A stretch of DNA of 64,000 bases from Bin95 sp965220855 (GCA_965220855.1 CBDCQY010000001.1:2542001-2606000), one strand, 5' to 3'; counted from the first letter of the stretch, positions 26,465-35,590 are shown. Program-made: numbers and translations. Notes: generated by a model not told the origin, from the letters alone.

Positions 26465-26490
26465 AGATTATTCTTCAATGAAAATAATCT
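26465..26490. promoter_or_regulatory. Inverted repeat directly upstream of hyuA
   Basis: AGATTATT (26465-26472) and AATAATCT (26483-26490) are perfect 8-bp inverted arms separated by 10 nt, ending 3 bp before the ATG of hyuA at 26494. In such a GC-rich genome an AT-only dyad at this point is conspicuous. It could be a repressor operator or, in RNA, a hairpin in place of a normal ribosome site, since no Shine-Dalgarno sequence is visible. Confidence 0.45.
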
Positions 26491-26493
26491 GTT

Positions 26494-28587
26494 ATGCCTG
26501 AATCCCGTCGCCCGACATCCTCCTGCCGCGTCGGTATCGATGTCGGAGGCACGTTTACGGATGTGGTGCTGGAGGCCGGGGGGTTGCGTTGCTCGGCCAA
26601 GGTGTTGACCACGCCGGAGGCCCCGGAGACCGGCGCCATCGACGGGCTGACGGAGGCGCTGGGCAAGGCCGGGCTCGGACCCGGCGATATCGGCCTCCTG
26701 CTGCACGGCACCACGCTCGCCACCAATGCGGTGCTGGAGCGGCGCGGCGCCCGGACCGCCTTCATCACCACGGAAGGCTTCCGCGACATTCTCGAAGTCG
26801 GCTATGAGAGCCGCTACGACCAATACGACCTGATGATCGAGAAGGTGCGGCCGATCGCGCCGCGCCGGCTGCGCTTCACCCTGCCGGAGCGCATCGACGC
26901 CGGCGGCGACATCCTCCGCCCGCTCGACGAGGAGGCCGTGCGCGCGCTGGTTCCGGCGCTCGCCGACGCCGGGATCGAGAGCGTGGCGGTCGGCTTTCTG
27001 CACGCCTACGCCAACCCGGTCCACGAGCGCCGCGTCGAGGCGATCCTGGCCGAGGCGCTGCCAGACCTCTCCGTCACGCTGGCGTCCGAGGTCTGCCCCG
27101 AGGTGCGGGAATATGAGCGCTTCACCACGGCGAGCGTGAACGCCTATGTGCGCCCGCTGATGGAAGGCTATCTCGCCCGCCTGGAGGCCCTTCTGGCCGA
27201 GCTCGGCCTGCGCGCGCCGATGCTGCTGATGACCTCCGGCGGCGGCCTGACCACCGTCGCCACGGCGCGCCGCCAGCCGGTGCGGCTGGTCGAGTCCGGC
27301 CCCGCCGGCGGCGTGCTGCTGGCCCGCGACATCGCCGCGCGCGCCGGCCTCGACAAGGTGATGTCCTTCGACATGGGCGGCACCACGGCCAAGATCTGCT
27401 TCATCGAGAATCTGGAGCCGAGACGCGCGCGCGAGTTCGAGATCGACCGCCAGGCCCGCTTCATGAAGGGCAGCGGCCTGCCGCTGCGCATCCCGGTCAT
27501 CGAGATGGTGGAGATCGGTGCGGGCGGCGGCTCGGTCGCGCGGGTGGATCGGCTCGGGCGGATCGCGGTCGGGCCGGAAAGCGCGGGCGCGGAGCCGGGC
27601 CCGGCGGGCTACGGCCGCGGCGGGACAGAGGCGACGGTGACCGACGCCGACATCGCGCTCGGGCGCATCGACCCGGCCGATTTCGCCGGCGGGCGCATCC
27701 GCCTCCGCCCGGACCTCTCGACGGCGGCCATCGAGCGCAGCGTCGGCGCGCCGCTCGCGCTGGCCGCGCCCCAGGCGGCCGAGGGGGTGGTCGAGATCGT
27801 CGATGAGAACATGTCGAACGCGGCCCGCGTGCTGGCCGTGGAGGAAGGCAAGGTCGCAGCCGAGCAGACGGTCATCGCCTTCGGCGGGGCCGCGCCGCTC
27901 CACGCCTGCCGCATCGCGGAGAAGCTCGGCATCCGGCGCATCGTCGTGCCGGTCGATGCCGGGGTCGGCTCCGCCATCGGCTTTCTGCGCGCGCCGGTGG
28001 CCTATGAAGTCGTGCGCAGCCTCCATATGCGCCTTTCGGCCCTCGACACGGAGCGCGTCAACGCGCTCATGGCCGAGATGCGCCGGGAAGCCCGCGCGGT
28101 GGTGGAATCGGGCGCGTTCGGCGCGCCGCTGACCGAGCGGCGCGTCGCCTATATGCGCTATCTGGGCCAGGGGCACGAGATCGCCGTGACGGTGGCGGCC
28201 GACGCTCTCGGCCCCGCCGACGGGCCGGCGCTGCAGGCGGCCTACGACCGGGACTATGAGCGGCTGTTCGGGCGCACCATTCCGGGCGCCGATGTCGAGG
28301 TGCTGTCCTGGGGCCTCACCGTCTCGACCGAGGAGCGCCTGCCGGCGGCCGAGGGCGAGGCGCGCGCCTCGACCGCCCCGGCCCCGGCCGGCTGGCGGGA
28401 GCTTCACGACCGGGCGAGCGGCGAGGCGATGCAGGCCCCGCTCTACCGGCGCGCGGCGCTCGGCGCCGGAAGCGCGCTCGACGGCCCGGCGCTGATCGTG
28501 GAAGAGCAGACGACGACCTTCGTCTCGCGGGCCTTCCGGGCCACGATCGCGCCGGGGGGCAATATCGTGCTGGAAAGACGGGAGTGA
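26494..28587 (+). CDS. hyuA: Hydantoinase/5-oxoprolinase family protein, subunit A
   Basis: 697 residues, an ATP-dependent amide hydrolase subunit of the HyuA/oxoprolinase family. The phosphate-binding motif VGIDVGGTFTDVVLE is at residues 12-26 and a second, FDMGGTTAKI, near 291. LLHGTTLATNAVLERRGA is also typical. With HyuB it forms an N-methylhydantoinase-, 5-oxoprolinase- or acetophenone-carboxylase-like enzyme; which one cannot be told. The stop overlaps the region just before hyuB. It is preceded by an AT-rich inverted repeat instead of a normal ribosome site. Confidence 0.88.
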   Translation: MPESRRPTSSCRVGIDVGGTFTDVVLEAGGLRCSAKVLTTPEAPETGAIDGLTEALGKAGLGPGDIGLLLHGTTLATNAVLERRGARTAFITTEGFRDILEVGYESRYDQYDLMIEKVRPIAPRRLRFTLPERIDAGGDILRPLDEEAVRALVPALADAGIESVAVGFLHAYANPVHERRVEAILAEALPDLSVTLASEVCPEVREYERFTTASVNAYVRPLMEGYLARLEALLAELGLRAPMLLMTSGGGLTTVATARRQPVRLVESGPAGGVLLARDIAARAGLDKVMSFDMGGTTAKICFIENLEPRRAREFEIDRQARFMKGSGLPLRIPVIEMVEIGAGGGSVARVDRLGRIAVGPESAGAEPGPAGYGRGGTEATVTDADIALGRIDPADFAGGRIRLRPDLSTAAIERSVGAPLALAAPQAAEGVVEIVDENMSNAARVLAVEEGKVAAEQTVIAFGGAAPLHACRIAEKLGIRRIVVPVDAGVGSAIGFLRAPVAYEVVRSLHMRLSALDTERVNALMAEMRREARAVVESGAFGAPLTERRVAYMRYLGQGHEIAVTVAADALGPADGPALQAAYDRDYERLFGRTIPGADVEVLSWGLTVSTEERLPAAEGEARASTAPAPAGWRELHDRASGEAMQAPLYRRAALGAGSALDGPALIVEEQTTTFVSRAFRATIAPGGNIVLERRE

Positions 28588-28598
28588 GAGGCCGGGCG

Positions 28599-30266
28599 AT
28601 GGCGAAGAGCGACGGACTGGATGTCATCACCCGGCAGGTGATGTGGAACCGGCTGATCTCGGTGGTGGAAGAGCAGGCGCAGACCCTGCTCCGCACCGCA
28701 TTCAGCCCGATCGTGCGCGAATGCGGCGACCTTTCCGCCGGCGTTTTCGACCTCAGGGGCCGGATGCTGGCCCAGGCGGTGACCGGCACGCCCGGCCATG
28801 TCAATTCCATGGCCGAGGCGGTGGGGCATTTCATCCGCCATTTCCCGATCCGGGAGATGAACGAGGGCGACATCTACATCACCAACGACCCCTGGATGGG
28901 CACCGGGCATCTCAACGACTTCGTGCTGACCACGCCCTGCTTCCGCCGGGGGCGGATCGTCGGCCTGTTCTCCTGCACCTCGCACCTCACCGATATCGGC
29001 GGCATCGGCGTCGGCCCGGACGCCACCGACGTGCATATGGAGGGCCTCTACATCCCGATGCTGAAGCTCGCCGACCGCGGCCGGATCGACGCCACGCTGA
29101 TGGCGATGGTGCGGCGCAACACGCGCGAGCCGGTGGAGTGCGAGGGCGATGTCTATTCGCTCGCGGCCTGCAACGAGGTGGGCTGCCGGCGGCTGGTGGA
29201 GATGATGGACGAGTTCGCCCTGGAGGACCTGGACGCGCTCGGCGAGCATATCGTCTCCAGCTCGCGCCGGGCGGTGCTGGCGGAAGTCGCGGCCCTGCCG
29301 GCCGGGGTCTATCGCAACGCCATGACCGTGGACGGCTACGACCGGCCGATCGACCTGGTCGCGACCCTGGAGATCGGCCCGGACGGCGTCCATGTCGATT
29401 ATGACGGCACCTCGCCCCAGTCGCGCTACGGCGTGAATGTGCCGATGGCCTACACCACGGCCTACACCAGCTTCGGCCTCGGCTGCGCGATCGCGCCGGG
29501 CGTGCCGAACAATGCGGGCTCGCTCTCCGCCTTCCGGGTGACGGCCCCGGAGCGCTCGATCCTGAATGCGCCCTACCCGGCGGCGGTCTGCGCCCGCCAT
29601 CTGCTGGGCCAGCTCTTGCCCGACGTCGTGTTCGGCTGCCTGGAGAAGGCGGCCCCGGAGCGCGTGCCGGCGGAAGGCGCCTCGGCGCTCTGGAACCTGA
29701 CCTTCCGGGGCGACCGGGGCGCGAACGAGCCGAGCCTCTTTGCCTTCACCGCCGTCACCAACGGCGGCACCGGCGCCCGCGGCGTGAAGGACGGCCTGAA
29801 TGGCACCGCCTATCCGAGCGGCGTCAAGGGCACGCCGGTCGAGATCGTCGAGACGATGACGCCGGTCTTGTTCCGCCGCAAGGAGCTGCGCACGGACTCC
29901 GCCGGCCCCGGAACCTGGCGGGGCGGGGCCGGGCAGACCATCGAGGTCGAGTCCGCCAACGGTCGCGACATGGAGCTGCTGGCGGCCTATGAGCGCATCG
30001 ACAATCCGGCGCGCGGGCGGGCCGGCGGCGGCGGCGGCGAGCCGGGCGCGGTGTTCCTGGCGTCGGGCAGGCGGCTCCGGGGCAAGGGCGCGCAGACGAT
30101 CCCGGCCGGCGAACGGCTGGTGCTTCACACGCCGGGCGGCGGCGGCCACGGCCCCGCCGGAGACCGCGCGCGCGAGGCCGTGGCGGCGGACCTGGAGGAC
30201 GGGCTGGTGAGCGAGGCCTCGGCCCGGAGGGACTATGGCTGGCGGGGAGCGCCGGTCAGCCCTTGA
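28599..30266 (+). CDS. hyuB: Hydantoinase/5-oxoprolinase family protein, subunit B
   Basis: 555 residues. Partner of the upstream gene. Family motifs: ITRQVMWNRLISVVEEQAQT, then FSPIVRECGDLSAGVFD, TNDPWMGTGHLNDF, the late GGAGQTIEVES, and the glycine-rich PGGGGHG near the end. ATG 28599 is 11 bp after the hyuA stop; a GTG at 28584 overlapping that stop is the alternative. It ends convergent with, and 11 bp into, the TRAP large-subunit gene on the other strand. The neighbouring transporter may import its substrate (inference). Confidence 0.88.
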   Translation: MAKSDGLDVITRQVMWNRLISVVEEQAQTLLRTAFSPIVRECGDLSAGVFDLRGRMLAQAVTGTPGHVNSMAEAVGHFIRHFPIREMNEGDIYITNDPWMGTGHLNDFVLTTPCFRRGRIVGLFSCTSHLTDIGGIGVGPDATDVHMEGLYIPMLKLADRGRIDATLMAMVRRNTREPVECEGDVYSLAACNEVGCRRLVEMMDEFALEDLDALGEHIVSSSRRAVLAEVAALPAGVYRNAMTVDGYDRPIDLVATLEIGPDGVHVDYDGTSPQSRYGVNVPMAYTTAYTSFGLGCAIAPGVPNNAGSLSAFRVTAPERSILNAPYPAAVCARHLLGQLLPDVVFGCLEKAAPERVPAEGASALWNLTFRGDRGANEPSLFAFTAVTNGGTGARGVKDGLNGTAYPSGVKGTPVEIVETMTPVLFRRKELRTDSAGPGTWRGGAGQTIEVESANGRDMELLAAYERIDNPARGRAGGGGGEPGAVFLASGRRLRGKGAQTIPAGERLVLHTPGGGGHGPAGDRAREAVAADLEDGLVSEASARRDYGWRGAPVSP

Positions 30267-31560
30267 GCTCGATATTGTCGGGCAGGAAGGTGACGATCTC
30301 GGGGAAGACCGTGATCAACAGCGCCATGCCCGCCATGATGAAGAAGAAGGGCAGCGTGGCGAGCGCGATGCGGCCGATCCTCTCTCCGGTCATGCCCTGG
30401 ATGACGAACAGGTTGAAGCCGACCGGCGGAGTGATCTGCGCCATCTCCACGACGATCACCAGGAAGATGCCGAACCACACCTTGTCGAAGCCCGCCTGCG
30501 TCACCAGCGCCAGCGTGATCGGCAGGGTCATGACGATGCTCGACATGCCCTCCAGCACGCAGCCGAGTATGGCGTAGAAGACCAGCAACAGCATGATCAG
30601 GCCGAAGGGCGAGAGGCCGAGCCCGGCGATCTCGCCGGCGATGATGCGCGGCACGCCCAGATAGCCGATGGCGATCGACAGGAAATAGGCGCCGGCCACG
30701 ATCAGGCCGATCATCGAGATGGTGCGCACGGCCCCGAAACAGGCCTGGCGGAGATTGCCGTAGGTGAGCGTGCCCTGCAGGCCGCTGACGATGAGCGCGC
30801 CGACCACCCCGACGGCCGCGGCCTCCGAGGGGCTGGCGATGCCGCCATACATGGAGCCGAGCACCATGAGGATCAGGAACACGACCGGCCCGAGATGGCG
30901 GAGGCCCGCAAGCCGCTCGCGCATCGGCACCCGCAGCTCCTCGCCCGAGACCATGGCGGGCCGCGCGATGGTGCGCAGCGCGATATAGAGCATGTAGCCG
31001 AGCGCCAGCAGCAGCCCCGGAACCACGCCGGCGATGAACAGCTTGAGGATCGAGGTTTCCGAGAGCACGCCATAGACGATCAGCACCAGGCTCGGCGGGA
31101 TCAGCAGGCCGAGCGTGCCGGCCCCGGCGAGCGAACCCATCGCCAGGTCGCGGTCGTAGCCGCGCCGGAAAAGTTCGGTGAGCGTGATGCGCCCGACCGT
31201 GGCCGTGGTGGCGGCCGACGAGCCGGAAATGGCGGCAAAGAGCGTGCAGCCCAGCACATTGACATGCAGCAGACGGCCCGGCAGGCGGGTCGTCCAGGGC
31301 GTGATGCCGGCGAACAGCGTCTCCGACAGCCGGGTGCGAAAGAGGATTTCCGCCATCAGGATGAACATCGGCAGCGCCAGCAATTCGGGCGTCGTGGTGA
31401 CGTTCCAGACCATCTGGGGGAGCAGCTTCTCGACCGGCATCGAGCGGAAGACGCCGAGCGAAATCAGGCCGACGGAGATCAGCGAGATGGCGACCCACAC
31501 GCCGGCGGCGAGCGTGACCGCCAGCAGGCCCAGGACCGTGAAGACGATGGCGGTGGTCAT
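30256..31560 (-). CDS. dctM: TRAP transporter large permease (DctM family)
   Basis: 434 residues, about twelve hydrophobic helices, the standard DctM length. Sodium-coupled importer channel of a tripartite ATP-independent transporter. Characteristic stretches are SLAGAGTLGLLIPPSLVLIV and ITPPVGFNLFVIQGMTG. Third gene of a P-Q-M operon reading leftward. The substrate class is set by the binding protein. Confidence 0.94.
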   Translation of the reverse strand: MTTAIVFTVLGLLAVTLAAGVWVAISLISVGLISLGVFRSMPVEKLLPQMVWNVTTTPELLALPMFILMAEILFRTRLSETLFAGITPWTTRLPGRLLHVNVLGCTLFAAISGSSAATTATVGRITLTELFRRGYDRDLAMGSLAGAGTLGLLIPPSLVLIVYGVLSETSILKLFIAGVVPGLLLALGYMLYIALRTIARPAMVSGEELRVPMRERLAGLRHLGPVVFLILMVLGSMYGGIASPSEAAAVGVVGALIVSGLQGTLTYGNLRQACFGAVRTISMIGLIVAGAYFLSIAIGYLGVPRIIAGEIAGLGLSPFGLIMLLLVFYAILGCVLEGMSSIVMTLPITLALVTQAGFDKVWFGIFLVIVVEMAQITPPVGFNLFVIQGMTGERIGRIALATLPFFFIMAGMALLITVFPEIVTFLPDNIELKG

Positions 31561-31575
31561 GGCGGCGCGGGCCTT

Positions 31576-32100
31576 CTATTCGACGCTGTAGGAGCGCATC
31601 GCTTCGCGGTCGTCCGGCGGATCGCCGATGACGAGCCGGATCAGCCGCACGATCATCTGCAGCGCGAGCAGCACCGCGCCCACCGCCAGCGCCGAGGTCG
31701 GATAGACCAGCGGCACGGCCACCACGGTGAAGGAAGTGCTGCCGGCGTCCCAGGCCCGCCAGGCGAACAGCACCAGCGACCAGGCCAGATAGCAGGTGAT
31801 GGCGGTGCCGAAGACGGTGGCGACGAACTCGGTGATGCGCGCCACATGGGCGTTGCGGCTGGTGGTGAGGAAGGCGACGCGCACCTGCCCGCCGGTCCGC
31901 AGCGTGAAGGCGGCGCCCAGAAAGATGGCCGCGCCCAGGAAATAGGCGCTGTATTCCCAGGCGAAGCTGAGCGAGATGTTGAAGAAGCTGCGGCAGACGA
32001 CCTCGGCGATGATCAGCGCGACGATGCCGACCACCAGCAGCACGGCGATCACGCCGGCAAGCCGGGATGCGGCGTCGACGGCGCTCAGGATTGCCCGCAC
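31576..32100 (-). CDS. dctQ: TRAP transporter small permease (DctQ family)
   Basis: 174 residues with four transmembrane helices; FAWEYSAYFLGAAIFLGAAF and RTGGQVRV are typical of DctQ proteins. It bridges the binding protein and the large permease. Spacing to dctM is 15 bp and to the binding-protein gene about 60 bp, so the three are one operon. Confidence 0.92.
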   Translation of the reverse strand: MRAILSAVDAASRLAGVIAVLLVVGIVALIIAEVVCRSFFNISLSFAWEYSAYFLGAAIFLGAAFTLRTGGQVRVAFLTTSRNAHVARITEFVATVFGTAITCYLAWSLVLFAWRAWDAGSTSFTVVAVPLVYPTSALAVGAVLLALQMIVRLIRLVIGDPPDDREAMRSYSVE

Positions 32101-32161
32101 CGGCCCCTCCTCGCGAGCGGCTCCCCGGCCGGGCCGGGGAGCCGCGCCGCCATCTTGCGGG

Positions 32162-33154
32162 TCAGCGTCCGACAGCCGCGAAAAAGGCTTCCAGAACCTC
32201 TTTCGCCTTTGGAGTGGCGTCCATGAAGCTGGCCACCATCGGCAGGGTCGCGTCCTGCATGCCCTTCAGCATTTCGGGAGTGACCACGCCCATGGCGACG
32301 CCATTGTCGTTCAGGATCTTCGACTTGGCCTCGTCCTCCATGCGGCTCACATCCCAGAACTGCGGCTCCAGGCGCATCGCGACCGCCTCGATCGCCATGC
32401 GGTCGGCCTCGTCGAGGGCCGCCCAGGCGTCGAGATTGACATTGACCATGTTGGAGCCCCAGACATGGTTGGTCGGATACATGAACTTCAGGAACTCCCA
32501 GAACTTGCCGTCCACGCCGGAACTGGACGAGGTGGTGACCGCGTCGATGGTGCCGGCGGCGAGCGAGGGCACGACCTCGCCCCAGGGCAGCTGCACCGCC
32601 GTCATGCCGATGGCGTTGAACAGCGCCGTAGTGGTCTTGTTGTAGGTGCGGATCTTGATGCCCGCCAAGTCCTCGAGCTTCGCGATCGGCACCTTGGTGT
32701 AAACATACTGGCGGGGCCAGGGCACCATATAGAGGACCTTCTGGTTGAAGCGCGCCGCGACCTCGCCCAGCACCGGGCGGAAATGCTCATGCAGCACCCG
32801 GAGCTCGTCGAAGCCGGAGACGACATAGGGCTGCGCCTCGATGCCGATGACCGGCGCCTCGCCGACCTGCTGGTTCAGCAGGATATCGCCGATGGGCACC
32901 AGGCCGTCGCGCACTGCGGTCAGCATCTCCGGCCCCTTGAAGCCGAGCGAGCCGCCCGGATGAATGTTGATCTTGACGCGGCCCTCGGTGGCCTTCTCGA
33001 CCTCGGCGGCGAAGACCTTGGCGTTCTCGACGTGGAAATTGCCGTCCGGCCAGGCCAGCGGCAGATCCCACTCCGCCGCCGACAGCGCGGTGGCGCCGAA
33101 CGACAGCAGCGCGGCCGTTACGGTCACGGGCAAAACCCGACGCAGTGCGCTCAT
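32162..33154 (-). CDS. dctP: TRAP transporter substrate-binding protein (DctP family)
   Basis: 330 residues with a signal peptide (RRVLPVTVTAALLSFGATALSA-AEW). Periplasmic binding protein: WPDGNFHVENAKVFAAEVEK, GGSLGFKGPEMLTAVRDGL, and the ligand-arginine region LAGIKIRTYNKTT typical of DctP proteins that bind a carboxylate through an Arg. ATG 33154 is preceded by AAGGAGGATATATC, an excellent ribosome site. First gene of the TRAP operon. The ligand is unknown; the facing hydantoinase genes suggest an N-containing cyclic or carboxylated compound, as inference only. Confidence 0.92.
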   Translation of the reverse strand: MSALRRVLPVTVTAALLSFGATALSAAEWDLPLAWPDGNFHVENAKVFAAEVEKATEGRVKINIHPGGSLGFKGPEMLTAVRDGLVPIGDILLNQQVGEAPVIGIEAQPYVVSGFDELRVLHEHFRPVLGEVAARFNQKVLYMVPWPRQYVYTKVPIAKLEDLAGIKIRTYNKTTTALFNAIGMTAVQLPWGEVVPSLAAGTIDAVTTSSSSGVDGKFWEFLKFMYPTNHVWGSNMVNVNLDAWAALDEADRMAIEAVAMRLEPQFWDVSRMEDEAKSKILNDNGVAMGVVTPEMLKGMQDATLPMVASFMDATPKAKEVLEAFFAAVGR

Positions 33155-33277
33155 GATATATCCTCCTTGCGATTGCGCCCCTCGACCCGCGCGACGGCGC
33201 GCTTCGGGCGCTTGCCCGAACCGGCCGTCACGGGTAGCGCAACACTCGCCCGGCCGGGGCTTGCTGTCAAATGCGGG

Positions 33278-33883
33278 CTAGAGCGCCAGCGCCTTCTGCA
33301 GGGCCGGGCGAGCCTTCAGGCGCTCGTTATAGGCCTTCGCCGCCGGCAGTTCCGACAGATCGACGCCCATTCGTTCGCACATGAGGCAGGCATGGCCGGT
33401 GATCGTGTCGGCGGCGGTGAACTCGCCCGCCAGATAGTCGCGGTCCGCCATATGCGCATCGAGGGCCTGCAGCACCCGGCCCATCAGCCGGAGCGCCCGC
33501 CTGGCGTGCTCCTCCGAGCGGCGGTCGGGCGGCAGCAGCAGGGTTTCCACGACATAATTGTTCATCGGCCCCATGATCATGCCCTCGCCGTAATGCAGCC
33601 ATTGCAGATAGGTCGGGAAGGACGGGGAGGCGGCGTCCGGGGCGAGGCGCCCCTGGCCGTAGCGCGCCACCAGATATTGCGCGATGGCCGTGCTTTCGGA
33701 AATGCGCACATCGCCATCGTCCAGCACCGGGACGCGTCCGTTGGGGCTGACGGCGGTGAATTCGGGCGCGCGCATCGCCTTGTCGCCGATCTTGAACCGC
33801 TCCAGCTCGAAGTCGAGGCCGAGTTCGTAGAGCAGCCAGGCGGTGCGCACGGCGCGGGAGTTGGGGGCGAAATAGAGCTTCAT
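33278..33883 (-). CDS. Glutathione S-transferase family protein
   Basis: 201 residues. Thioredoxin-fold N-terminal domain MKLYFAPNSRAVRTAWLLYE, with S9/R10 in the glutathione-site position and SPNGRVPVLDDGDVRISES binding the gamma-glutamyl part. The C-terminal helical domain has DTITGHACLMCERMGVDLS. ATG 33883 is 25 bp after the SDR stop codon and follows AGGAAAGACCCC. It is probably cotranscribed with the SDR and HbpS-like genes upstream. Confidence 0.88.
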   Translation of the reverse strand: MKLYFAPNSRAVRTAWLLYELGLDFELERFKIGDKAMRAPEFTAVSPNGRVPVLDDGDVRISESTAIAQYLVARYGQGRLAPDAASPSFPTYLQWLHYGEGMIMGPMNNYVVETLLLPPDRRSEEHARRALRLMGRVLQALDAHMADRDYLAGEFTAADTITGHACLMCERMGVDLSELPAAKAYNERLKARPALQKALAL

Positions 33884-33908
33884 GGGGTCTTTCCTCGGTT
33901 CGGACGGG

Positions 33909-34673
33909 TCAACTGTTCCACCAGGGCATGTCGTTGAAGGAGCGCAGATCGATCTCGTTCGTCCAGGTGGAGCGGTGCTGATGCGCCAGATGGACATAGG
34001 TGTCGGCGATCTTCTCCGGCAGCATGAGGCCGTCATGCTCCAGGCCGCGCGTCTCGCGCAGCGCGCGATATTTCTCCGGCCCCAGCATCTTGCCGAGCGT
34101 GTCCGGGGCATCGACGGAACCGTCCACCAGGATATGGACGATGTGGACGCCGCGCGGGCCGAACTCGGCGTTCAGCGTCTGGCAGAGCATGCGCCGCCCG
34201 GCCATGGAGGCCGCGTGCGAGTGCTGGCCCTTGTTGCCGCGCACGGCGGCGGTCGAGGAGGTGACCAGGATGACGCCGTCGCCGCGCTCCGCCATGCGCG
34301 GGCAGACGGCCGACGCGGCGCGGAACAGGCCGAAGGTCGCCATGCGCCAGCCCAGCTCGAAAAGCTTGTAGCCGGTCGCCTCCAGGCTGCGGTCGCCGAC
34401 CTGCGAGCCCAGATTGTAGAGCACGACCCGGATCGGCCCGATCTCCGCCTCGATGGCGGCGATGCGCTCCTCGATGCTGTCCGGCTCGACGGCGTTGAGC
34501 AGATAGCCGCTGGCGTCGCCGCCCTCGCTGCGGATGGCTTCCACCAGCCGGTTCAGGCCCTCCTCGTCGCTGCGCCGGCAGAGCACGGCGTGATAGCCCT
34601 CTTGCGCGAAGCGCCGGCCGGCGGTTCCGCCGATTCCGGCCCCGGCGCCGATCACCAGGCAAACGGGTTTCAT
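33909..34673 (-). CDS. SDR-fold protein lacking the catalytic Tyr/Lys
   Basis: 254 residues. Rossmann start VCLVIGAGAGIGGTAGRRF (GxGxxxG-like) and the NLGSQVGD segment in place of NNAG. At the place of the usual YxxxK, the sequence HAASMAGRRMLCQTLNAEFG has His for Tyr and Met for Lys. The following GVHIVHILVDGSVD matches a known SDR subgroup in which Tyr is often Phe, but that subgroup normally keeps the Lys. It may bind a nucleotide without oxidoreductase activity, or use other residues. It lies between the HbpS-like and GST genes. Confidence 0.8.
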   Translation of the reverse strand: MKPVCLVIGAGAGIGGTAGRRFAQEGYHAVLCRRSDEEGLNRLVEAIRSEGGDASGYLLNAVEPDSIEERIAAIEAEIGPIRVVLYNLGSQVGDRSLEATGYKLFELGWRMATFGLFRAASAVCPRMAERGDGVILVTSSTAAVRGNKGQHSHAASMAGRRMLCQTLNAEFGPRGVHIVHILVDGSVDAPDTLGKMLGPEKYRALRETRGLEHDGLMLPEKIADTYVHLAHQHRSTWTNEIDLRSFNDMPWWNS

Positions 34674-34700
34674 CTGAGGCTGCTCCTTGCGCTCGGTCTG

Positions 34701-35096
34701 TCAGACGGCGGCGGCGCCCACGCGCGCGCAGTCCTCGTCTTCCTCGCCCGTGCCGCCGCCGACGCCGCAGGCGCCGACGACCTGGCCGTCATGCAGGATC
34801 GGCACGCCGCCCTTGCCGAGGATCATGCGCCCGCCATCGGCCGCGACGATGCCCCGGAAGGTCGGATGGTCGGCGCGCTCGGTCAGGTCGCCGCTCGGCC
34901 GGGCGAAGGCGGCGGAGGCGGCGGCCTTGCCCTGCGAGCCATAGACGGCGGCCCAGATCGCGCCGTCCATGCGCTGGAAGGCGACAAGACGCCCGCCCGC
35001 ATCCGCCACCGAGACGCAGATGCGGATGCCGAGACGCTCGGCCTCGGCGATGGCGGCCGCGGCGACGCGGTTGGCTTGCTGGAGGGTGAGCGGCAT
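34701..35096 (-). CDS. GlcG/HbpS-family heme-binding-like protein
   Basis: 131 residues. Family pattern: LTLQQANRVAAAAIAEAERL, ICVSVADAGGRLVAFQRMDG, then SQGKAAASAAFARPS and HDGQVVGACGVGGGTGEEDE near the end. Proteins of this family bind heme or cobalamin, or accompany glycolate oxidase genes; the role here is not known. ATG 35096 follows CGGAGACCGTC. First gene of the minus-strand set HbpS / SDR / GST. Confidence 0.85.
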   Translation of the reverse strand: MPLTLQQANRVAAAAIAEAERLGIRICVSVADAGGRLVAFQRMDGAIWAAVYGSQGKAAASAAFARPSGDLTERADHPTFRGIVAADGGRMILGKGGVPILHDGQVVGACGVGGGTGEEDEDCARVGAAAV

Positions 35097-35327
35097 GACG
35101 GTCTCCGGATCGTGGAGGTTCGACTCCCCGCCTGTATAGAGCCTGTCCGCTCCATACGGAAACGCGGTTGTTGCGCCGCGCCGAAGTCGCGCCTGGCGAT
35201 TACCCTGTCGCGGATGGGCGTGGCCGGAAGCCCGCAGCAGCCGGAAGCCGGGCTTGATTCCACGCTGTGGAGATGTATGCAAAGTGTGGACAACCCGCTC
35301 CGCTGCAATCTCCGGGTTATCGAGCGA

Positions 35328-35510
35328 ATGAACGAAGATCGCAAATCGTTGACGAATTCCGACCGCAACCGGCCGGTCAACGCCCCGTCGCCACGCGAGC
35401 AGGCCGACCGCACTGTTCCGTTGATCGGAGCGCTGCGCGGATCGGTAATCGCCTATGACGACCCGTTCGATCCGGCCGTCGATCCGGCCGATTGGACGGC
35501 GCTCCGATGA
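35328..35510 (+). CDS. Type II antitoxin (Phd/VapB-like), partner of the broken toxin
   Basis: 60 residues; the C-terminal PLIGALRGSVIAYDDPFDPA resembles the neutralising tail of Phd/YefM-type antitoxins that precede PIN-domain toxins. Its TGA stop overlaps the ATG of the vapC remnant (ATGA), the usual coupling of antitoxin and toxin. The N-terminal DNA-binding part is short and not convincing, and no strong ribosome site precedes ATG 35328, so the antitoxin gene may itself be decaying. Confidence 0.5.
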   Translation: MNEDRKSLTNSDRNRPVNAPSPREQADRTVPLIGALRGSVIAYDDPFDPAVDPADWTALR

Positions 35511-35590
35511 TTGTTCTCGACACTCACGCCCTCGTCCGGGTTATCTCCGACAATACGCATCTCAGCGATCACGCCTTTGACGCCTGCTCC
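35507..35590 (+). pseudogene. PIN-domain toxin (VapC-like), N-terminal remnant
   Basis: MIVLDTHALVRVISDNTHLSD is the start of a PIN-domain ribonuclease, with the first conserved acidic residue in LDTHALV. Similarity ends after about 28 codons; the frame then runs into unrelated sequence, and the later acidic residues of the active site are missing. Only the 5' stump of a VapC-type toxin gene remains, directly coupled to the antitoxin gene. Confidence 0.75.
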
